DNA of 64,000 nt from an uncultured Candidatus Saccharibacteria bacterium (GCA_947166125.1 CAMVCW010000001.1:219104-283103), one strand, 5' to 3'. Positions 17,681 to 28,008 are shown, numbered from the stretch's first letter. The notes: generated by a model from the letters alone, not told the origin. Numbers and translations: made by a program.

Positions 17681-19507
17681 ATGTTAATGAATATCGCATT
17701 GGGCGTGGTAACATGCCTGCTTGTTGTGACTGGATTCCATCTGTTTGAAAATGGTAAGGTTTTCGACTATATCACTGATTCCGATGGAACAAAACGCAGA
17801 AAGCTGAGTTTCCTGACGAAGGCTGGCGCCAATGGTTGGATTGCTGGTGCGATTACCGGTGCCGTATTGGCGTTTATCAATTACTTTACTGGGAAAATCA
17901 CATTGTCGACCATATGGCTGGCTTGGGTTTTTTTGGTAATCATTGCAATTGGATACGTTTTATTGGCGTGGTGGTGGAAAGATCAGGAAGGTTGCGAAGT
18001 AAGCGAAGGAATTTGCTTCTTTCTTATTTCTATGACCCCGTTCTTAACCGCGAGGTCATTAGTAGGCATAACAACTGCCCCATGGAAAAACGTGTTTTTG
18101 ACACGACTTTTCTGCACACTGCCTATCCTGCTGGTGCTGGCTGAGCTTGTGTTTATGATTACTAACGCAATTAAGGTCAGAGGCGGAGGGCAAAAGCTGA
18201 AATGGATAGTATCTGGCGTAGCTTTAATGCTGGTGGTGCTGTTCATTACGGCTAGTCTTACTGGCTGTAGTACGACTGACACAAAAGCGGCAGAAAAAAT
18301 CTATGAAAACCAGGCGGTAGAATCGCTGACGGTACGCAAGTTGACTCCGGAGGATCTGGAAAAACTTACGTTAAGTAAGTATAAAGACATTCCAGAAACT
18401 TTGCTGGATTCTTCTTTGTCTCCAAAGGATAAGGAAAGAACATCTAAAACTGGCATGTCTGATGCTTTAACCTTTGGGTTTGAGAGCAAAGATACTGCAA
18501 AGATGTTCAAAGAACTGGAGGCGGAAATTCTCCGCAATCCGGTATATGGAGTGACCGTAGCGAACGCTTTACGCGACAAAAAAATTGGCGATCGGGCTAT
18601 CGGGGACTTTAATGGTTGGATGAACGAAATGGTTCAGAACAGCCAGGGTGTCTTTGTTTGGTGTGAATATAGGAACGATTCTAAGACAATTTATGTCACG
18701 GAAGAGTATAGATGTTATGCTGCGACCCTGTGCACTTTCTTGGAAAGGTTAGTGGAGCAAGGAGTACAGACGCGCCAAACGATAGAGAATTGGTGTCTTA
18801 ACAGCGCGGTCAAGAATAATGATCGCGCTGGCATTAAGGCGGACTACCAATATAAGAAAGAAGCTTTTATCTTGGCTTATGTTGGTAAGAACGAAGCTGG
18901 AGACAAAAATCCGAAAGGACTTTTGGTGATTGGATTCAACGTCCATGATAAGCGGCCAGAGTTTTTCACCGAGGAGGATAAACCGGAGATTGTCAATACT
19001 CCGCCTTCTGGTGGAAGTGATACGCCCACACCTAGTCCTGGTAGCGATACGCCGACAAAGCCTAGCGGTGGTGGCGATCCGCCGACACCTACGAATCCGC
19101 CGACACCTACACCGACGTATAACAAGGACCCGAATAAGGCACCTTCCGAGAATACGGAGAAAAATGATGATACGGGTCCGGGCCCTGATACCAATAACGG
19201 TGTTGGCGCCACAACATCAACGAAGGATAATCCGAATAATTCGAATCATTACGATTCATATGGTGACTATCGTAAGGATATGGACGAGATGGAGAATATT
19301 AATCAGAACCAGAAAACTGGTAATGATGGCAATGCTCCTTCGAGTGGCGATGGTTCTTCGGCGAACGTCGATAATAACGCTGATGATGGCACTGGTTATG
19401 GTGGAATTAATATCCCGACGCCGGTGCAGGATTCTGCGCAAACATCTAACGGTCACAAGGTGGCCAATGATAGTCCCGGTGAGGCCTGGGGAGGCCCTCC
19501 GGACTAA
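17681..19507 (+). CDS. Polytopic membrane protein with long extracellular Pro/Thr/Asn-rich tail, probably horizontally acquired
   Basis: SD aaaggagg; TM helices then CSTTDTKAAEK ectodomain; C-terminal low complexity ending DSPGEAWGGPPD. Confidence 0.75.
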   Translation: MLMNIALGVVTCLLVVTGFHLFENGKVFDYITDSDGTKRRKLSFLTKAGANGWIAGAITGAVLAFINYFTGKITLSTIWLAWVFLVIIAIGYVLLAWWWKDQEGCEVSEGICFFLISMTPFLTARSLVGITTAPWKNVFLTRLFCTLPILLVLAELVFMITNAIKVRGGGQKLKWIVSGVALMLVVLFITASLTGCSTTDTKAAEKIYENQAVESLTVRKLTPEDLEKLTLSKYKDIPETLLDSSLSPKDKERTSKTGMSDALTFGFESKDTAKMFKELEAEILRNPVYGVTVANALRDKKIGDRAIGDFNGWMNEMVQNSQGVFVWCEYRNDSKTIYVTEEYRCYAATLCTFLERLVEQGVQTRQTIENWCLNSAVKNNDRAGIKADYQYKKEAFILAYVGKNEAGDKNPKGLLVIGFNVHDKRPEFFTEEDKPEIVNTPPSGGSDTPTPSPGSDTPTKPSGGGDPPTPTNPPTPTPTYNKDPNKAPSENTEKNDDTGPGPDTNNGVGATTSTKDNPNNSNHYDSYGDYRKDMDEMENINQNQKTGNDGNAPSSGDGSSANVDNNADDGTGYGGINIPTPVQDSAQTSNGHKVANDSPGEAWGGPPD

Positions 19508-19572
19508 GTATATAGCTATTGGGTGGAGCCCACGTGGGGAGTGGACGCCCCAAGTACTTTATTTTTATAAGT

Positions 19573-19593
19573 CCGGTAGCTTTGGCTACCGGG
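19573..19593 (+). terminator. Hairpin downstream of the accessory membrane gene
   Basis: CCGGTAGC-tttg-GCTACCGG. Confidence 0.6.
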
Positions 19594-19802
19594 CTTCATC
19601 CAAGAATATTTGAGACTGAGACGATTCGGTTGTGTAGACGAAAATTAACAATTCGGCTAGCAACAGCTTACTTTTCTTCGGGAAAAGAAAAGTTTAGCAA
19701 AAAACCAGTTTAATTTTCAAATTAGGAGTGAATTCCATTTTGAAAATTGTTTATAATTTAGAAATTTAATCTTTCATACAATACTATAAAGAAAGGAATA
19801 AT

Positions 19803-21059
19803 ATGAATAAGATTTATAAAACTATTCTTGGCGTATCGGCGGCGGCTGTAGTGCTGGCTGGCACTCTTACTCCGGTATTAGTGAATGCTTGGGGTGATTC
19901 AGCTAACGGTCGTCCAAGCTATACGCTTGATCAAATTAATAAAGGTGAACTTGGTGACACCATTACGTTTAACTCGATTTCAAACGGTAAAATTGGGGAT
20001 GAAAAGAACTTCGTAGGCGCTAAAGTGTCTGGTGCTAAGGTGGATACTTGGAATGCTAATACGATTAATGTGAAAGATGGCGAAACTTATACAATTCGTC
20101 TATTCGTTCACAATAACAGCCCTAAGGGTATGGATGCGATTGCAAAGGGTGTGAAAGCAACTTTCTCGATTCCTACTACGGTAGCTAAATCTCAGACGAT
20201 TGTAGGCTACTTAGATTCTTCTAATGCAACTCCTGCGCGGTACTGGGATGAGGTAACGCTCGTATCTGATGAGAACGTTTACCTTGAATATGTTGAAGGT
20301 TCTGCTAAATACAATAACAATAAAGGCACCTTTAGCTTACCTAATGAAGTAATTACTTCTGGTGCAACGCTAGGGTTCGATAAAATGAATGGCGAAATTC
20401 CAGGCTGTTATGAATATTCTGGCGTAGTGACTATCGACGTAAAAGTACATAGTTCGGTAGCAGCGAAGCTTTCGAAGAAAGTACGTATTAAAGGTACTAA
20501 AGAATGGGCAGAATCTGTAGAAGCTAAAGTTGGTGACGAGGTAGAATATCAAATTGAATATACGAATTTATTAACCGAACAGGTGAACAACGTGATGATT
20601 CGAGATATTCTTCCAACTAACGTTGAATATGTGCAAAATTCGACTTATCTCTATAATTCGAATTATCAAAATGGTACTTTACTAAAGGACAATACATTGA
20701 CTACTTCTGGTATTAACATTGGTAGCTATAATGCTAAAGGTAATGCTTATGTACGCTTTACTGGTAAAGTAGTAGATAAGACTTTGGCCTGCGGTAAAAA
20801 CCAATTAGTGAACTGGGCAAGTTCTACCGTGAATGGTGCAGTGTCTAAGGATGATGCATCTGTAATGGTGACTAAAGATGGCGATGTCTGTAAAGATAAG
20901 CCGGTAAATCCTACGCCAACTCCAGATAATCCTACTAATACACCTAGCACAATTGTAAGTACTGGTCCAGCTACGATAGTAACTGGTGCTGTGGGTGCTG
21001 GTTCGGTAGTGACTATGCTTGGTTATTACATTGCTAGCCGTAAAAAGTTAATGAAATAA
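19803..21059 (+). CDS. Surface protein with DUF11-type repeat and C-terminal sorting-like tail
   Basis: Signal peptide; EAKVGDEVEYQIEYTNLLTEQVNNVMIRDILPTNVEYV; C-term PSTIVSTGPATIVTGAVGAGSVVTMLGYYIASRKKLMK. Confidence 0.8.
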   Translation: MNKIYKTILGVSAAAVVLAGTLTPVLVNAWGDSANGRPSYTLDQINKGELGDTITFNSISNGKIGDEKNFVGAKVSGAKVDTWNANTINVKDGETYTIRLFVHNNSPKGMDAIAKGVKATFSIPTTVAKSQTIVGYLDSSNATPARYWDEVTLVSDENVYLEYVEGSAKYNNNKGTFSLPNEVITSGATLGFDKMNGEIPGCYEYSGVVTIDVKVHSSVAAKLSKKVRIKGTKEWAESVEAKVGDEVEYQIEYTNLLTEQVNNVMIRDILPTNVEYVQNSTYLYNSNYQNGTLLKDNTLTTSGINIGSYNAKGNAYVRFTGKVVDKTLACGKNQLVNWASSTVNGAVSKDDASVMVTKDGDVCKDKPVNPTPTPDNPTNTPSTIVSTGPATIVTGAVGAGSVVTMLGYYIASRKKLMK

Positions 21060-21095
21060 GTTGACCGCTTCATAATAGGGCGGGAAATACTTAGA

Positions 21096-21128
21096 AAATC
21101 TCCTTAGGTTTAGGCCTAGGGGGATTTT
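21096..21128 (+). terminator. Intrinsic terminator
   Basis: AAATCtCCTTAGG-tttagg-CCTAGGgGGATTTTT. Confidence 0.8.
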
Positions 21129-21258
21129 TGTTGGGTGTTTTAAGCAGAGGTTTAATTGGAAGTTTACATAAGGAAAGCTCTTGCGTTTTGGTGAACGGTG
21201 GAGTAGAATAGAGATGGAATATTGTTATGTTTAGGTCGTAAAATAAAAAGGAGAAGAA

Positions 21259-23334
21259 GTGAATTCCTTCCGAAATAGGAAAATAAGAAGTATGTGGATG
21301 ATAATTGGTGCAGTAGGCGCGGTTTTTGGTGCCGGGGTGATGTCGACTTCTGCCTTTGCTTCCACCTACACCGCCTCTATCTCTACCAGCCCTATAGATA
21401 TGAACGCTACGGCAGCGGGCACTGGAGCTAACATTACGACTAATAATGTAACAGTAATCTCTACTTGCCCTAGTGGCTATACATTAGGAATTAATAGCTC
21501 TGAAGAAGATACTAAGCTATATATGGGTGGTGATAGTAGCAATGGTACTAATAACAACACTAACTATATCGATGCTTCTACTGGTACTCCAGCTAACCCA
21601 GTAGTAATTACAGGTAGCAACTTAAATACCTGGGGATATAGTGCTACTAGTAGCACTGCTTCTGGTACTTTTATAGGACTAACTAATAACATAGCTACAC
21701 TAGCTACTTCAGTAGAACCAACAAGTAGCACTGGTATTACTATACCAGTATACTATGGTGTAAGCGTAGGTACAGACAGGGCAGCTGGTACCTATCAAAT
21801 GGCTAATAATGGAACAATAGTCTATACATTAACTACAGACCTTAGCTGTACTAGTTACCAAGTAGCCTTTAATAGCAATGGTGGTACTGGCACTATGGAT
21901 AACCAATGGATAGCAGAAGACGACTCTGCACCATTATCTAACAATAACTATACTGGGCCTAGTAGTACGTCATACTTTGCCGGCTGGAATACAGCAGCAG
22001 ATGGCACGGGCACAGCCTATACAGATGGGCAATCTGTGACTAACCTTACTACACCTGGTAATACTATTACGCTATATGCACAGTGGAAAGACTGTAATCC
22101 AGGATATATTTGCTACAATGACAATGGTGCTAGCAGTGCAACTAAAATGGGTGATCAAAACGTAGGTACATCAGCCACTTCGGCTACCCTCTGGGCGTCT
22201 AATTTTCAAAGGACGGGCTATGGGTTCTTGGGTTGGAGTACTAAAGCTAACCCTACTATAGGTAATGACACTATCTATGGACCAATGGAAACATTAGAAG
22301 GAATAAATGTATCACAAGGCGGATTAATACTTTATGCCGTATGGCAAGCAGCAGCAAAAGACGGCAGCAATAACCCAATTTACTTGCAGGATTGGAATGG
22401 CTGTAGTGGCCTGACAGCGACTACATATAATAGTACTACCGGCAAGTTAACGGTAGCACCAGACAGTGTGATAGCCTTAACAGATAAACGAGATAGTCAG
22501 GTCTATGCTGTGGCTAAATTAGCAGACGGGGCTTGCTGGATGATAGAGAACTTGAGGCTAGATACAGCTGGAACGGTGGGAAATAATACTATTGACTCAA
22601 CTAAGACCAACCAGAGCCTAGCTCAGGGCTATGGCGATGTGTTTGCTGGGCTGGCAGAACCAGAGACGACAAACTTTGCTAATAATACGAATGTAAATAG
22701 CCTGTATTATGCGGGTACAAAGAGTGGTACTGCTACTATAAATATCAATAAGAATTTTTCAACTAACCCTGGCTACCGGATGCCGAGATATAGAAACGAT
22801 AACACTACACTAGCGGAAGGAGAGACTGATACAACGACTGGTAATGGTGTGGATACTTATGCTTACGGCAATTACTACACCTGGGCGGCGGCGATAGCCG
22901 ATACCACGCATTACACTTCGTATTCTGCTTCTGATGCGGCTGGTAATTCACTTTGTCCTGCCGGGTGGCAGTTACCGCTAGGCTACCAAAGTACGGGCAC
23001 TATAGAAAGCGGTTCTGGTAATGCCGCCAACCGCGTAAAAGGTTTTTCGTACCTAGACCGTAAAATGGGCGGGACCGGTGCGAATCAGTCTAGCACGGCT
23101 GGTACTACGCAGTCTAAAGTATGGCGCAGCTTCCCAAATAATTTCCTCTACTCCGGCAACGCCTACAATAGCAATATTAGCAATCGCGGGTCGTACGGGC
23201 GCTACTGGTCCTCGTCCGCGTACGATGCTTACTACGCCTACAGCCTGAACCTCCGCAGTTCCTATCTCTCCCCAGGTACGGATATCCTCAATAAGTACCT
23301 CGGCTTTTCCGTCCGTTGCGTAGCCGGCTCATAG
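21259..23334 (+). CDS. Large secreted adhesin-like protein: N-terminal paralogous domain, Listeria-Bacteroides (InlB B-type) repeats, C-terminal FISUMP/C-type-lectin-like domain
   Basis: GTG start after aaggagaag; VAFNSNGGTGTMDNQ...YFAGWNTAADGTGTAYTDGQ...ITLYAQW; YWSSSAYDAYYAYSLNLRSS...GFSVRCV. Confidence 0.8.
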   Translation: MNSFRNRKIRSMWMIIGAVGAVFGAGVMSTSAFASTYTASISTSPIDMNATAAGTGANITTNNVTVISTCPSGYTLGINSSEEDTKLYMGGDSSNGTNNNTNYIDASTGTPANPVVITGSNLNTWGYSATSSTASGTFIGLTNNIATLATSVEPTSSTGITIPVYYGVSVGTDRAAGTYQMANNGTIVYTLTTDLSCTSYQVAFNSNGGTGTMDNQWIAEDDSAPLSNNNYTGPSSTSYFAGWNTAADGTGTAYTDGQSVTNLTTPGNTITLYAQWKDCNPGYICYNDNGASSATKMGDQNVGTSATSATLWASNFQRTGYGFLGWSTKANPTIGNDTIYGPMETLEGINVSQGGLILYAVWQAAAKDGSNNPIYLQDWNGCSGLTATTYNSTTGKLTVAPDSVIALTDKRDSQVYAVAKLADGACWMIENLRLDTAGTVGNNTIDSTKTNQSLAQGYGDVFAGLAEPETTNFANNTNVNSLYYAGTKSGTATININKNFSTNPGYRMPRYRNDNTTLAEGETDTTTGNGVDTYAYGNYYTWAAAIADTTHYTSYSASDAAGNSLCPAGWQLPLGYQSTGTIESGSGNAANRVKGFSYLDRKMGGTGANQSSTAGTTQSKVWRSFPNNFLYSGNAYNSNISNRGSYGRYWSSSAYDAYYAYSLNLRSSYLSPGTDILNKYLGFSVRCVAGS

Positions 23335-23399
23335 GGCTTGGGTCCCTTCGAGCCTCTGAGGCCACCTTCTCTTGGCGAGACGGTGTTGTAATTTTGATG

Positions 23400-24182
23400 T
23401 TATCGGGCGGCTTGGAGGAGGTGATCGAAAAGACAAGTGATGGTGAGGGGACCAACACCGCCTACTACTGGAGTGATAGCGATGAGATCTTTTCTGGTGT
23501 ATAATTCGGGGGCGAGGTCGCCTTTGATAACGCCGTCTTCGCTGGCTGTACCTGCATCTACAAGAGTGGCACTGGGGGAGATGAAATCACTAGAAACCAA
23601 CCCCGGAACGCCCGTGGCTGATATGATTATATCAAAGTTCTTAAGGTTTGTCAAGTCGTTGCCCTTATGAAAGAGAGTGACATCATAACCTGAGGCTGTG
23701 AAGATTTTGTATAACGGTGCGCCGACTAACTTACCACGGCCGACGATGGCGATTTTTTTGTTTTCTAACTTAATATCATAACCAGCCAGAAGCCAAAGAA
23801 TGGCGGTGGCGGTGGCAGAATCGTACTTGGCTTTTATGCCCAGGCCATCTACATCTTTTGTGGGAGCGATGAGGTTGCAGAGCTCGTCGGTCTTTTCTTT
23901 TTCTAGGATGGGGAGTTGGAGAATGATGCCGCTAATAGCTGGGTCTTCGTTGGCTTCCTTGATTTTAGTGGCGATACTTTCTGAATTTTTAGCAAGATAA
24001 TCTTCTACATCTACGCCGATGTCTTCGCCATATTTGATTTTGAGATTGACATACTTGGTGATGACTGGATTATTGCTATCACGGATAATGAGGAGCTTGG
24101 GCTTAATTTCAAGGCTAGCTACCTGGTGAGCTTGGCGCTCCTTAATAAAACTAGCGAGATCTCTACCGTTTAAAGATTTCAT
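23400..24182 (-). CDS. folD: Methylenetetrahydrofolate dehydrogenase/cyclohydrolase
   Basis: SGIILQLPILEK, PTKDVDGLG, KKIAIVGRGKLVGAPLYK, TPVVGGVGPLTITCLFDHLLQAA. Confidence 0.93.
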   Translation of the reverse strand: MKSLNGRDLASFIKERQAHQVASLEIKPKLLIIRDSNNPVITKYVNLKIKYGEDIGVDVEDYLAKNSESIATKIKEANEDPAISGIILQLPILEKEKTDELCNLIAPTKDVDGLGIKAKYDSATATAILWLLAGYDIKLENKKIAIVGRGKLVGAPLYKIFTASGYDVTLFHKGNDLTNLKNFDIIISATGVPGLVSSDFISPSATLVDAGTASEDGVIKGDLAPELYTRKDLIAITPVVGGVGPLTITCLFDHLLQAAR

Positions 24183-25222
24183 TAGTTGACTCCTGGGATT
24201 TTGACGGGTGGGTTGATGATTTCTACGGGCTCTTGTTCTAGCCAATAGCCGTAAATATCGTAGACTTTGTTTACGATTTCTTCGCGGGCGGCGGCGAGAT
24301 CTTGGTAAGATTTGGCGGATTCGTTGATAAGGACGAGTGCAGCTTTGGGGTTGACACGAAAACCATGGAGGAGTTTATCGGAAAAACCGGCTTTTTCGAT
24401 AAACCAGCCGGAATTGATTTTGTAGCCGTCTTTGCCGTGGTAGACTGGATAACCTTTGGCTTCGGCAATTTCGGCTTCTGGTTCTGTGAGATAGATATTT
24501 TTAAAGAAGGAGCCGGAACTGGCTTTCTCTAGTGGATCTGGAAGTTTATCAGCGCGGATGGCACTGACGATAGCACGAATACCCTGAGGGCTAAAATCTT
24601 TGATATTGTGATCTGAAGCGTATTTTTCAATGGAGCGATAGAAAGGGGGCTCCATTTGGCCGGGAGTAAGATGTAGGGTGATGGAGATGACAAAGTAGCG
24701 ATTTTTTTCGGTGGTGTTGAGAATGCTTTTACGATAGGAAAAACCGAGATCGTCATGAGAGAGTGTCTTGAAGGTGTGGCTTGCGGTATCGTAGACTTCG
24801 ATAGATTCTAAAGTATCGGCGATTTCTTGACCGTAAGCACCGATATTCTGTACGGGTGCAGCGCCGGTGAGGCCGGGAATTTTGCTGAGGGCTTCGATAC
24901 CAGTGAGGCCTTTTTTGCAGGCGTATTCTACGACATTATCCCAATATTCGCCGCCCATAATGGTGAGGTTGATGCCATCTGGTGTGGGCGTTTCTGAAAT
25001 GCCATGCATACGGTTGATGATGATGGCGCCGCTAAAACCTTCGTCGTGGCCGATGGTGTTGGCGCCATAACCGAGCACGAAAGTAGGCATATTATAAGTG
25101 GCGGCAAAATCGTAAGCATCAGGGATTTCTTCGGGGCGCTCAATTTCTAAGACATAGCGGGCTGGGCCGCCCAGGCGCATGGTAGTAAGACTAGAAATCA
25201 AGATATTTTCGTTAACGCGCAT
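24182..25222 (-). CDS. murB: UDP-N-acetylenolpyruvoylglucosamine reductase
   Basis: TTMRLGGPARYVLEI, GYGANTIGHDEGFSG, ALSKIPGLTGAAPVQNIGAYGQE, SSGSFFKN, GWFIEKAG. Confidence 0.92.
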   Translation of the reverse strand: MRVNENILISSLTTMRLGGPARYVLEIERPEEIPDAYDFAATYNMPTFVLGYGANTIGHDEGFSGAIIINRMHGISETPTPDGINLTIMGGEYWDNVVEYACKKGLTGIEALSKIPGLTGAAPVQNIGAYGQEIADTLESIEVYDTASHTFKTLSHDDLGFSYRKSILNTTEKNRYFVISITLHLTPGQMEPPFYRSIEKYASDHNIKDFSPQGIRAIVSAIRADKLPDPLEKASSGSFFKNIYLTEPEAEIAEAKGYPVYHGKDGYKINSGWFIEKAGFSDKLLHGFRVNPKAALVLINESAKSYQDLAAAREEIVNKVYDIYGYWLEQEPVEIINPPVKIPGVN

Positions 25223-25411
25223 AATAATGAAATTATAACATATTTTGGTGTGAAAATTAAGCCTAGGCGGAATAGAGATAGGCAGAAGCGTAATAATTTA
25301 TGAAGTGCAGTTTTCGCTGGGGGTTGAATTTTACAATAGGGTGTGATAAGTAAAGGCCAGGAAATAGGGGTGGCGTATGTTAAAACAATGGCAAGGAGAA
25401 AGGAGGGTTTT

Positions 25412-25486
25412 ATGATGTTTGAAGTTGAAGAAATAAAAATTGCTGTCAAACTCAAAAAGATTCGTCGGAAGAACGGCGAATCATAA
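25412..25486 (+). CDS. Possible 24-aa small ORF MMFEVEEIKIAVKLKKIRRKNGES
   Basis: Strong SD aaaggagg 5 nt upstream; 3' end forms hairpin GATTCGTCG-gaagaa-CGGCGAATC. Confidence 0.4.
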   Translation: MMFEVEEIKIAVKLKKIRRKNGES

Positions 25487-25587
25487 CAAAACCTAACTGA
25501 TATAATCCTACCATACGAGATCGTGAAAGTCAACTCTATTTCCTAATCAGATTTATTATATAATATAAAAAGAAAGGTAATACTATT

Positions 25588-26613
25588 ATGGCGAAAAAAG
25601 ATGCGGTGGCAGAAAATAAAAAAGATAAACAGGAAGACGGCAAAAACGAAGCGCTGAAATTAGCAATTGCACAGATTACGAAGCAATTTGGCGACGGTTC
25701 AATCATGAAGCTGGGGGAAACACCAAAGATGGATGTAGAGCTTTTACCTTCAGGCTCTCTTTCTTTAGATTTAGCACTTGGTGGAGGCTGGCCAAAAGGG
25801 CGGATTATCGAAATCTACGGGCCGGAATCTTCTGGTAAAACGACTTTGGCGCTTCATGCAATTGCTGAGATGCAAAAACAGGGTGGTCAGGCGGCGTTTA
25901 TCGATGCGGAGCATGCACTCGACCCGGCATATGCTAAAAAGATTGGGGTAGATACGGCTAATCTATTGATTTCGCAGCCGGATAACGGTGAGCAGGCGCT
26001 AGAGATTTGTGAAACTTTGGTGCGTTCTAATGCGGTAGACCTTATTGTGGTAGACTCGGTGGCGGCTTTGGTGCCACAGGCTGAGATTGACGGTGATATG
26101 GGTGATGCACAGATGGGGCTTCAGGCGCGACTAATGAGTCAGGCCATGCGTAAACTTACTGGTATTATTTCTAAATCGCGTGCGACAGTGATATTCATCA
26201 ACCAGATTCGGATGAAGATTGGTGTGATGTTTGGTAATCCAGAGACCACTACTGGTGGTAATGCGTTGAAATTTTATGCTTCGGTGCGGGTGGACATTCG
26301 GCGAATCGGGCAAATTAAGGATGGTGATAACATCGCTGGCAACCGCACTAAAATTAAGGTAGTGAAAAACAAGATTGCGGCGCCTTTCCGTACAGCAGAG
26401 TTCGACATTATGTACAATGAAGGAATCTCTAAAACTGGGGATATTCTGGACCTTGGCGTGCAATACGGCGTACTAGATAAGGCCGGAGCATTTATTAAAT
26501 ATAATGGCGAAACTTTGGGGCAAGGGCGCGAAGCGGTGAAGAGGTTGTTCCGCGAAAAACCAGAATTGATGGAAGAGATTGAAAAGAAGGTGCGTGAAAA
26601 GGCGGTAGAGTAA
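25588..26613 (+). CDS. recA: Recombinase RecA
   Basis: [87 protein letters not shown]. Confidence 0.98.
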   Translation: MAKKDAVAENKKDKQEDGKNEALKLAIAQITKQFGDGSIMKLGETPKMDVELLPSGSLSLDLALGGGWPKGRIIEIYGPESSGKTTLALHAIAEMQKQGGQAAFIDAEHALDPAYAKKIGVDTANLLISQPDNGEQALEICETLVRSNAVDLIVVDSVAALVPQAEIDGDMGDAQMGLQARLMSQAMRKLTGIISKSRATVIFINQIRMKIGVMFGNPETTTGGNALKFYASVRVDIRRIGQIKDGDNIAGNRTKIKVVKNKIAAPFRTAEFDIMYNEGISKTGDILDLGVQYGVLDKAGAFIKYNGETLGQGREAVKRLFREKPELMEEIEKKVREKAVE

Positions 26614-27179
26614 TGCATGGAGACGAGAAGTGGCAATTGTTCTTGCCAAATGGCGAATCGATTGCGGGGGCAGGAAGAAAATGGCAGTTCGGTAATCCGG
26701 AAGAAAATGAAATGGATATTGTGGGTGGGGTAGGATTGTTTTTGTATCGTCGTGGGACGAATGGACTGGAGTTTTTATGGCAGCAGAGGTCTGAATTTGT
26801 GCATAATGCTGGAAAATGGGATTTTTCGGCGGCGGGGCATGTGGATTTGGGCGAGAGTTTTGCGGAAGCGGCAGTGCGTGAATTGCGTGAAGAATTGGGA
26901 GTAGAAGCGATAGAAGAAGATTTGGAGTTTATATTAAAGTTCCGTTCTTATAGGGGGATGATTACGGCTAATTATCTGATGGATTGGAATGATCGCAAGG
27001 ATGACTTTGTGCTAGATTCTCAAGAGGTGGCAGCAGTAAAGTGGGTGATGTATGAGGAAATGGAGAATTTTTGGGTTAATAATGCCAAAATACCGATGTC
27101 AAAAAACATAATAACCTTAGAGATGATAAAAAGCTGGGCAAAACGAAAATATCCTGAGATTGCTGATGGAAATCTATAA
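26613..27179 (+). CDS. NUDIX hydrolase
   Basis: GHVDLGESFAEAAVRELREELGV Nudix box. Confidence 0.9.
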   Translation: MHGDEKWQLFLPNGESIAGAGRKWQFGNPEENEMDIVGGVGLFLYRRGTNGLEFLWQQRSEFVHNAGKWDFSAAGHVDLGESFAEAAVRELREELGVEAIEEDLEFILKFRSYRGMITANYLMDWNDRKDDFVLDSQEVAAVKWVMYEEMENFWVNNAKIPMSKNIITLEMIKSWAKRKYPEIADGNL

Positions 27180-27216
27180 GCTGAGCGATGAAATTCCGGA
27201 GAAGAATTCGGTAAAC

Positions 27217-27245
27217 TTGACAAAAAAGCATAAGCGTGATATAAT
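27217..27245 (+). promoter_or_regulatory. Promoter TTGACA-N17-TATAAT near the recX start
   Basis: ttgacaaaaaagcataagcgtgatataat. Confidence 0.8.
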
Positions 27246-28008
27246 GCAAGTAGAAGCGCTGAAAAGCGCGGGGGTTTCTGGTGACGAGTTGAAAATCACT
27301 GATATTAAACAAGCGGTGAGGAATGAAAATCGGGTAAATATTTATGTGAATGGTAAATATGTCTTTTCGCTGGATGTGGCGCAAGTGATAGATATGGGGG
27401 TAAAGATTGGGCGAGTGATTAGCGAAGAAGAATTGGCGGATTATAAGAAAGCGAGCGAATTTGGCAAGGCTTATCAGAGGGCTTTGGAATGGGTGCTAAT
27501 GCGGCCTAGGAGCGTGCGTGAACTAAAGGACTACTTGAAGCGGAGAGAGATACAGGGCGAGGCAAAAGAAAGAAAAAAAGATTGGGAAAGAGATCGCGAA
27601 ATTGCGGATTTGATTGCGAGAGGCGAAAACGTGGATGCGAAACGATTAGAAAAGAGAGCAGAACGAACGAAGAATAGGGTGAGGTATGATTTTAAGGATC
27701 TGATTCTAGAAAGATTGGTGGAACGAGGCTATGTAGATGACACTAAATTTGCACGGTATTATGTGGAGAATCGATTTGTAAAAAAGGGGGTGTCACACAA
27801 AAGGTTGAAGATGGAACTGATGAAAAAAGGTATTTCGCAGGAAATTATTGACGAGGTACTGGGCGAGCGAAATGACGAAGAAGAGATTTTGAAAATAATT
27901 GCAAAAAAACGGGCGAAATATACGGATGATAAGTTGGTGACTTACCTTTGTCGACAAGGGTTTTCGTATGATTTGGCGCGAGATTTGGTAGAAAAAACAG
28001 AAGGTTAA
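27244..28008 (+). CDS. recX: Regulatory protein RecX (start uncertain; first ATG overlaps the -10 box)
   Basis: ALEWVLMRPRSVRELKDYLKRR, LVERGYVDDTKFARYYVENRFVKKGVSHKRLKMELMKKGI; downstream of recA. Confidence 0.82.
   Translation: MQVEALKSAGVSGDELKITDIKQAVRNENRVNIYVNGKYVFSLDVAQVIDMGVKIGRVISEEELADYKKASEFGKAYQRALEWVLMRPRSVRELKDYLKRREIQGEAKERKKDWERDREIADLIARGENVDAKRLEKRAERTKNRVRYDFKDLILERLVERGYVDDTKFARYYVENRFVKKGVSHKRLKMELMKKGISQEIIDEVLGERNDEEEILKIIAKKRAKYTDDKLVTYLCRQGFSYDLARDLVEKTEG

Noticed and set aside
18930-19613. 227-aa Arg/Ile-rich ORF overlapping the accessory membrane protein
   Set aside because: Frame-shifted reading of the low-complexity P/T/N/D-rich tail; no SD or plausible protein composition.
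21259-23334. Complete diversity-generating retroelement
   Set aside because: Only a VR-like C-terminus is visible; no reverse transcriptase, accessory protein or template repeat found in the window, so kept only as a speculative finding.
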